A stretch of DNA of 10,941 nucleotides from Pedobacter sp. UBA1654 (GTDB lineage: Bacteria > Bacteroidota > Bacteroidia > Sphingobacteriales > Sphingobacteriaceae): contig DCLG01000109.1 of assembly GCA_002320935.1 (NCBI GenBank), positions 76,579 through 87,519 of the forward strand. Reading direction: 5' to 3'. The notes beneath the pieces are model-generated. The model had not been told where the DNA came from, did no database searches, and saw nothing but the letters and a program-made list of their open reading frames with translations. Of the stretch, positions 7,545 through 10,941 are shown one piece after another; position 1 is the stretch's first letter, and every line of letters begins with the position of its first letter. Both the position numbers and the translations under genes were made by a program.

Positions 7545-9038
7545 CTATTCGAGTTCTGTCCAGATCTTTACGGCTTTCACCGCCTTGTTCCAGCCTTTAA
7601 TCATGCCGGGCATCTCAGGTGATTCCTGAGGTGAAAAACTGTGTTCCAGTGCCCACTGCTCCTTGATCTCATCCATGCTTTCCCAAAATCCTACGGCGAG
7701 GCCAGCCAGATATGCTGCACCGATTGCGGTCACTTCCGTCACCTTTGGACGTACCACTTTTGCATTTAATACATCAGCCTGAAATTGCATCAGAAGGTCA
7801 TTGGCAGTAGCGCCGCCATCTACACGCAGCTCAAGGATGTTTTTGCCGGAATCAGCTTCCATGGCATTCAGTACTTCCATCGTCTGGTAGGCAATACTTT
7901 CCAGCGCCGCCCTTGCGATGTGTCCGTTGTTTGTTCCCCGCGTAAGCCCCAAAATCGTACCCCGTGCATATTGATTCCAATGCGGTGCACCTAGTCCGGC
8001 GAAGGCAGGAATCACATAAACACCGCCATTATCTGCAACGCTCAGCGCCAGCCCTTCTATTTCAGCTGAAGTTTTGATGATCTTCATTTCGTCGCGTAAC
8101 CACTGCACCACTGCACCAGCGATGAAAATACTGCCTTCAAGTGCATAGTGAACCTGGTCCTTGATTTTCCAGGCTACAGTAGTAACCAGGTTGTTTTTAG
8201 ACAAAATCGGCGTTTCTCCTATATTCATCAGCATAAAACAGCCTGTGCCGTAAGTATTTTTTACCATACCAGGTTGGGTACACATCTGACCAAAAAGCGC
8301 TGCCTGCTGGTCGCCGGCGATTCCTGCAATAGGAATCCGGGCTGCGAGAAGGTCTCCTGCAGTTTCGCCATAAACTTCACTGCAGGACTTCACTTCAGGC
8401 AATAAGCCTTCTGGAATATCAAACAGCGACAGCAATTCCTGGTCCCAGGAAAGAGTATGTATGTTAAAAAGCATCGTCCTTGATGCATTGGTCACGTCGG
8501 TGACGTGCACCTTACGTCCGGTTAAATTCCAGATTAGCCAGGAATCAATCGTACCAAAAAGAAGTTTTCCCGCTTCCGCCCTGGATCGTGCCCCTTCCAC
8601 GTTGTCCAGAATCCATTTTATCTTGGTCGCAGAAAAATAAGCATCTATAATCAACCCCGTTTTCTCCTGGATCAGCTTATCTCTGCCTTGCTCCTTTAGT
8701 GAATTGCAGTAATCAGCAGTTCTTCTATCCTGCCATACAATTGCATGATATACCGGCTCGCCGGTTTCTTTATCCCATACTACCGTCGTTTCTCTCTGAT
8801 TGGTTATCCCGATTGCGGCGATCTGTTCTGCTCTCAGATTTGCTTTTAATACCGCCTCTGTAGCCACAGAAACCTGTGAGGACCAGATTTCTTTTGCATT
8901 GTGCTCTACCCACCCGGGTTGTGGATAAATCTGGGTAAATTCTCTTTGAGCTACTGAAACAATCGCCCCGGTACGGTCAAAAATGATTGCTCTGGAACTT
9001 GTGGTGCCCTGGTCAAAGGCTAAAATATATTTATTCAT
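7545..9038 (-). CDS. glpK: Glycerol kinase GlpK
   Basis: A 497-residue FGGY-family kinase, full length for GlpK. It phosphorylates glycerol with ATP to sn-glycerol 3-phosphate in the cytoplasm (EC 2.7.1.30). The N-terminal ATPase-fold loop DQGTTSSR is at 9-16. Glycerol-contacting segments include QRETTVVWD and WQDRRT. The catalytic aspartate is D243 in [12 protein letters not shown]. The C-terminal signature region reads [17 protein letters not shown]. The segment ahead of the catalytic Asp ([10 protein letters not shown]) lacks the histidine that is phosphorylated by HPr in Gram-positive GlpK proteins. It is the first gene of the left-going glpKF unit, with the ATG at 9038 facing the divergent regulator gene across a 297-base control region. 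Expression is probably controlled there by the adjacent DeoR-family protein. Confidence 0.98.
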   Translation of the reverse strand: MNKYILAFDQGTTSSRAIIFDRTGAIVSVAQREFTQIYPQPGWVEHNAKEIWSSQVSVATEAVLKANLRAEQIAAIGITNQRETTVVWDKETGEPVYHAIVWQDRRTADYCNSLKEQGRDKLIQEKTGLIIDAYFSATKIKWILDNVEGARSRAEAGKLLFGTIDSWLIWNLTGRKVHVTDVTNASRTMLFNIHTLSWDQELLSLFDIPEGLLPEVKSCSEVYGETAGDLLAARIPIAGIAGDQQAALFGQMCTQPGMVKNTYGTGCFMLMNIGETPILSKNNLVTTVAWKIKDQVHYALEGSIFIAGAVVQWLRDEMKIIKTSAEIEGLALSVADNGGVYVIPAFAGLGAPHWNQYARGTILGLTRGTNNGHIARAALESIAYQTMEVLNAMEADSGKNILELRVDGGATANDLLMQFQADVLNAKVVRPKVTEVTAIGAAYLAGLAVGFWESMDEIKEQWALEHSFSPQESPEMPGMIKGWNKAVKAVKIWTELE

Positions 9039-9335
9039 ACAGTTTATTTTGGCTGGGGCGATGACCTTTATGACGAATAATCTTCAAAAACGAAATCGCA
9101 TATTCAAGTATATGAAATAAAATGAAATATGAAAAGAAACAAAACACATTCGGATAGAAAATATGATCAGGTACAAACTTGTAATGCAACCACTTAACTA
9201 ACTTAAAGCATTTTTTATCCCTGCATGTACTAAAGTTTTTACAGCCTGCAATAAAACGGTGATAATGAAACCTGCACAACAAAAATGCTTCAAATTGATT
9301 TTTCAGTATTAAATTGGCGAGCAAATCGTCACATC
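9039..9335. promoter_or_regulatory. Divergent control region between glpK and the DeoR-family regulator
   Basis: A 297-base strongly AT-rich stretch between two genes reading away from each other, so promoters for both should lie here. No perfect match to the Bacteroidota sigma consensus (TTTG about 19 bases before TAnnTTTG) is visible. The nearest one-mismatch elements are TAAATTGG at 9310-9317 for the regulator and, on the - strand, CAAGTTTG (9181-9174) and TATACTTG (9112-9105) for glpK. None has a convincing upstream partner. The region also holds a CATAT-6-ATATG inverted repeat and tandem ATGAAATA copies described separately. No convincing gene is present. Confidence 0.65.
9099..9136. repeat. 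Candidate operator: inverted repeat plus phased ATGAAATA repeats
   Basis: CATAT (9099-9103) and ATATG (9110-9114) form an inverted repeat with a 6-base spacer. ATGAAATA then occurs at 9112-9119 and 9122-9129, exactly 10 bases apart (one helical turn), and a third related copy, ATGAAAAG, is at 9129-9136. CATATT at 9099-9104 also pairs with AATATG at 9126-9131. The cluster is about 60-100 bases upstream of the glpK ATG. Phased or multiple short repeats upstream of a glycerol gene and next to a DeoR-family gene are a plausible repressor-binding site. The AT-richness means chance occurrence is possible. Confidence 0.4.
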
Positions 9336-10100
9336 ATGGTTAACATCGCAGAAAGACATCAGTTTATACTAAATAAGATTCAAAAAGAAGGGCACATCAG
9401 TGTCTTAGATCTATGTAAAGAACTCGATGTATCCTCGGTAACGATTCGAAAAGACCTAAAACTTTTAGAAGAAAAAAACTTGCTGTTCCGTACCCATGGC
9501 GGTGCAACACTGACGGACACCTATACGGTAGACCGCAATGTAAACGAAAAAGAAAAGTTACAGTCTACGGAGAAGGCCAGAATCGGCATTATGGCTGCCA
9601 AACTGATCCAGCCAAATGATTCCATCATCATCGCATCTGGAACAACTGTGCTCGCCCTGGCAAAAAACATTCAGCCCGTAGAATCGCTCACCGTGATTAC
9701 CTCCGCAATCAATGTTGCACAGGAGCTTTTACGGCATGCAGAAGTTGAAGTATTGCTGCTTGGCGGCCTTTTAAGAAAGAGTTCTTCTTCCGTTATGGGG
9801 CCTTATGCAGAGCGGATCCTGGCAGACTTCTTTTGCAGCAAACTATACCTGGGTGTTGATGGTATCGATCTGAATTTCGGAATTACAACCACCAATGTGC
9901 TGGAAGCCCATTTAAATCGTCAGATGATCTCGGTATCGCACAAGATCATTGTACTTGCCGATAGCACCAAATTCGGGAAGCGCGGCTTCGGCCGGATCTG
10001 TGGTATAGAAGATATCGACGAAATCATCACCGACAGCGGCATTTCAGCCCACATTAAACAGCAACTTGAAGCCATGAGCATCAAGGTTACAATTGTCTAA
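9336..10100 (+). CDS. glpR: DeoR-family transcriptional regulator, probable glycerol 3-phosphate repressor
   Basis: A 254-residue regulator when started at the ATG at 9336, giving MVNIAERHQFIL, the usual DeoR-family N-terminus. An upstream in-frame ATG at 9285 would add 17 residues (MLQIDFSVLN...) that do not resemble the family. The winged helix-turn-helix spans about 6-56, with recognition segment SSVTIRKDLKLLEE and the closing RTHGGA. The DeoRC sensor domain follows, with the phospho-sugar-binding IASGTT (99-104), ITSAINVAQEL, LLLGGLLRKSS and ADSTKFGKRG. Relatives bind phosphorylated metabolites and release DNA. Its place between glpK and glpD makes glycerol 3-phosphate the likely effector and the glp genes its targets. 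The symbol is contextual, because DeoR proteins for other sugar phosphates look similar. The stop overlaps the stop of glpD by 4 bases. Confidence 0.87.
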   Translation: MVNIAERHQFILNKIQKEGHISVLDLCKELDVSSVTIRKDLKLLEEKNLLFRTHGGATLTDTYTVDRNVNEKEKLQSTEKARIGIMAAKLIQPNDSIIIASGTTVLALAKNIQPVESLTVITSAINVAQELLRHAEVEVLLLGGLLRKSSSSVMGPYAERILADFFCSKLYLGVDGIDLNFGITTTNVLEAHLNRQMISVSHKIIVLADSTKFGKRGFGRICGIEDIDEIITDSGISAHIKQQLEAMSIKVTIV

Positions 10101-10941
10101 CCCGGTTGTAACAAGTATTCCGTAGCAAGGGCATTGAAAGCTTCTAGCTGCGAACTGATCCATTGATCATCCTGCTTTAACTCTGCAGCCATAATACGGG
10201 CAACATCAGGAGCCAGTTTAATCGCTGCTGCAGCATCGAGAAATAAGATGCGGATTCTTCTTGCCAACACATCTTCTACCGTACGGGCCATTTCATTTCT
10301 GGTTACCCAGATCACTTCTGCTACCGTGTATGGATGATCTTTATGGACCCTGCTGCCAAGTGCAGATTGCGCAGCAATAAGACTGCGGATACCATCTGCA
10401 TCGGCGCCATATACTGCGAGATCAGCTGTTGCCGGACTGGCAGTATAACCATGTATTTTAATATCTCTTGTTTTGCATGGTTTCGCAGGCAACTTACCCA
10501 TGTTGATGGCCTTATCAACTACATCCATAGCCATTTTCCGGTAGGTGGTCCATTTACCGCCGGTTATCGTGATCAATTCTGACTTGCTTACGATAAGCTT
10601 GTGACTTCTTGAGATTTCTTTCGTTTTGCTGGTATCTTTGCCGGGTGCCGCCAGAGGACGTAATCCTGCAAAAGCGGATAATACATCGGATCTTTTCGGC
10701 GCTTTAGCAAGGTAATTACCGGCAGTACTTAAAATAAAGTCGATCTCCTCTTCAAGTGGGCGAGGCTCGGAACTATGCTCGTTCAGCGGCGTATCTGTCG
10801 TGCCAACCAAAACTTTTCCATGCCATGGAACTGCAAATAACACACGCCCGTCTGAGGTTTTAGGGATCATCAGCGCGCTTTTTCCTTTCAGAAAGGACTG
10901 GTCGAGCACCACATGTGCACCTTGACTAGGCCTCACCAGTG
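10097..10941 (-). CDS. glpD: Glycerol-3-phosphate dehydrogenase GlpD, C-terminal part (5' end outside window)
   Basis: The frame runs into the right edge, and 280 residues of the C-terminal half are visible. They begin LVRPSQGAHVVLD, a conserved internal stretch, so the GTG at 10936 is not a start codon. Further family segments are DGRVLFAVPWHGKVLVGTTDTP, FAGLRPL and TITGGKWTTYRKM (part of the FAD/substrate site). The C-terminal helical domain contains EVIWVTRNEMARTVEDVLARR and ends TEYLLQPG. The enzyme is a membrane-associated flavoprotein that oxidises glycerol 3-phosphate to dihydroxyacetone phosphate and passes electrons to quinone (EC 1.1.5.3). The FAD-binding N-terminus, roughly 240-250 residues, is missing only because the window ends. 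The gene converges on the regulator with overlapping stop codons and has no room for a separate terminator. Confidence 0.95.
   Translation of the reverse strand, partial: LVRPSQGAHVVLDQSFLKGKSALMIPKTSDGRVLFAVPWHGKVLVGTTDTPLNEHSSEPRPLEEEIDFILSTAGNYLAKAPKRSDVLSAFAGLRPLAAPGKDTSKTKEISRSHKLIVSKSELITITGGKWTTYRKMAMDVVDKAINMGKLPAKPCKTRDIKIHGYTASPATADLAVYGADADGIRSLIAAQSALGSRVHKDHPYTVAEVIWVTRNEMARTVEDVLARRIRILFLDAAAAIKLAPDVARIMAAELKQDDQWISSQLEAFNALATEYLLQPG

Noticed and set aside
9183..9216. AATGC and GCATT separated by 20 bases and followed by a T-run, resembling a terminator or leader hairpin.
   Set aside because: The 5-base stem with a long loop is too weak and expected by chance in such AT-rich DNA.
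9031..9324. A 97-codon - strand open frame that spans almost the whole glpK-glpR spacer and overlaps the glpK start.
   Set aside because: The translation is rich in Phe, Lys, His and Cys, with no recognisable motif, as expected from AT-rich noncoding DNA. The stretch is better explained as a divergent control region.
9285..9335. An upstream ATG that would give the regulator 17 extra residues.
   Set aside because: DeoR-family proteins normally begin just before the ERHQ segment, which the ATG at 9336 provides. The extra residues have no family character.
10934..10936. GTG as a start codon for the right-hand - strand gene.
   Set aside because: The frame stays open to the window edge, and the sequence around it (LVRPSQGAH) is a conserved internal part of GlpD, so the gene is simply cut by the window.

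Overview
This window looks like part of the chromosome of a Bacteroidota bacterium, most likely a Sphingobacteriaceae-type soil or plant-associated organism such as Pedobacter or a relative. The reasons are moderate GC content, AT-rich spacers, start codons with no clear Shine-Dalgarno sequence, and the family signatures of the proteins. The lineage call is an inference from general features; no database was searched. I see no mobile elements, rRNA or tRNA genes, CRISPR arrays or defence genes. The content is carbohydrate and glycerol catabolism plus one cell-wall enzyme.

Region 1 (1-5429, + strand) is a tightly packed hexuronate operon: the end of an MFS transporter (exuT-like), an SDR-type fructuronate reductase (uxuB role), mannonate dehydratase (uxuA), uronate isomerase (uxaC), 2-keto-3-deoxygluconate kinase (kdgK) and KDPG aldolase (eda). 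Together they form a complete route: glucuronate is imported and isomerised to fructuronate, reduced to mannonate, dehydrated to KDG, phosphorylated to KDPG, and cleaved to pyruvate and glyceraldehyde 3-phosphate. The operon's promoter and regulator must lie upstream of the window. No galacturonate-specific genes (uxaA or uxaB) are present.

Region 2 (5453-6757, - strand) is a PBP4-type D-alanyl-D-alanine carboxypeptidase (dacB family) with a probable lipoprotein signal. It faces the hexuronate operon tail to tail across 23 bases. It follows glpF on the same strand, separated by a strong hairpin.

Region 3 (6796-10941) is a glycerol catabolic cluster: glpF (aquaglyceroporin) and glpK (glycerol kinase) on the - strand, a 297-base divergent control region with phased AT-rich repeats, a DeoR-family regulator (glpR-like) on the + strand, and the C-terminal half of glpD (glycerol-3-phosphate dehydrogenase) on the - strand running off the window. 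The regulator and glpD overlap by 4 bases at their stop codons. GlpF admits glycerol, GlpK traps it as glycerol 3-phosphate, and GlpD oxidises that to dihydroxyacetone phosphate; the regulator probably senses glycerol 3-phosphate.

I did not find an obviously undescribed system. The points most worth a second look are the hairpin between glpF and dacB, the repeats in the glpK-glpR control region, the tail-to-tail glpR/glpD overlap, and the variant cofactor loop of the SDR.
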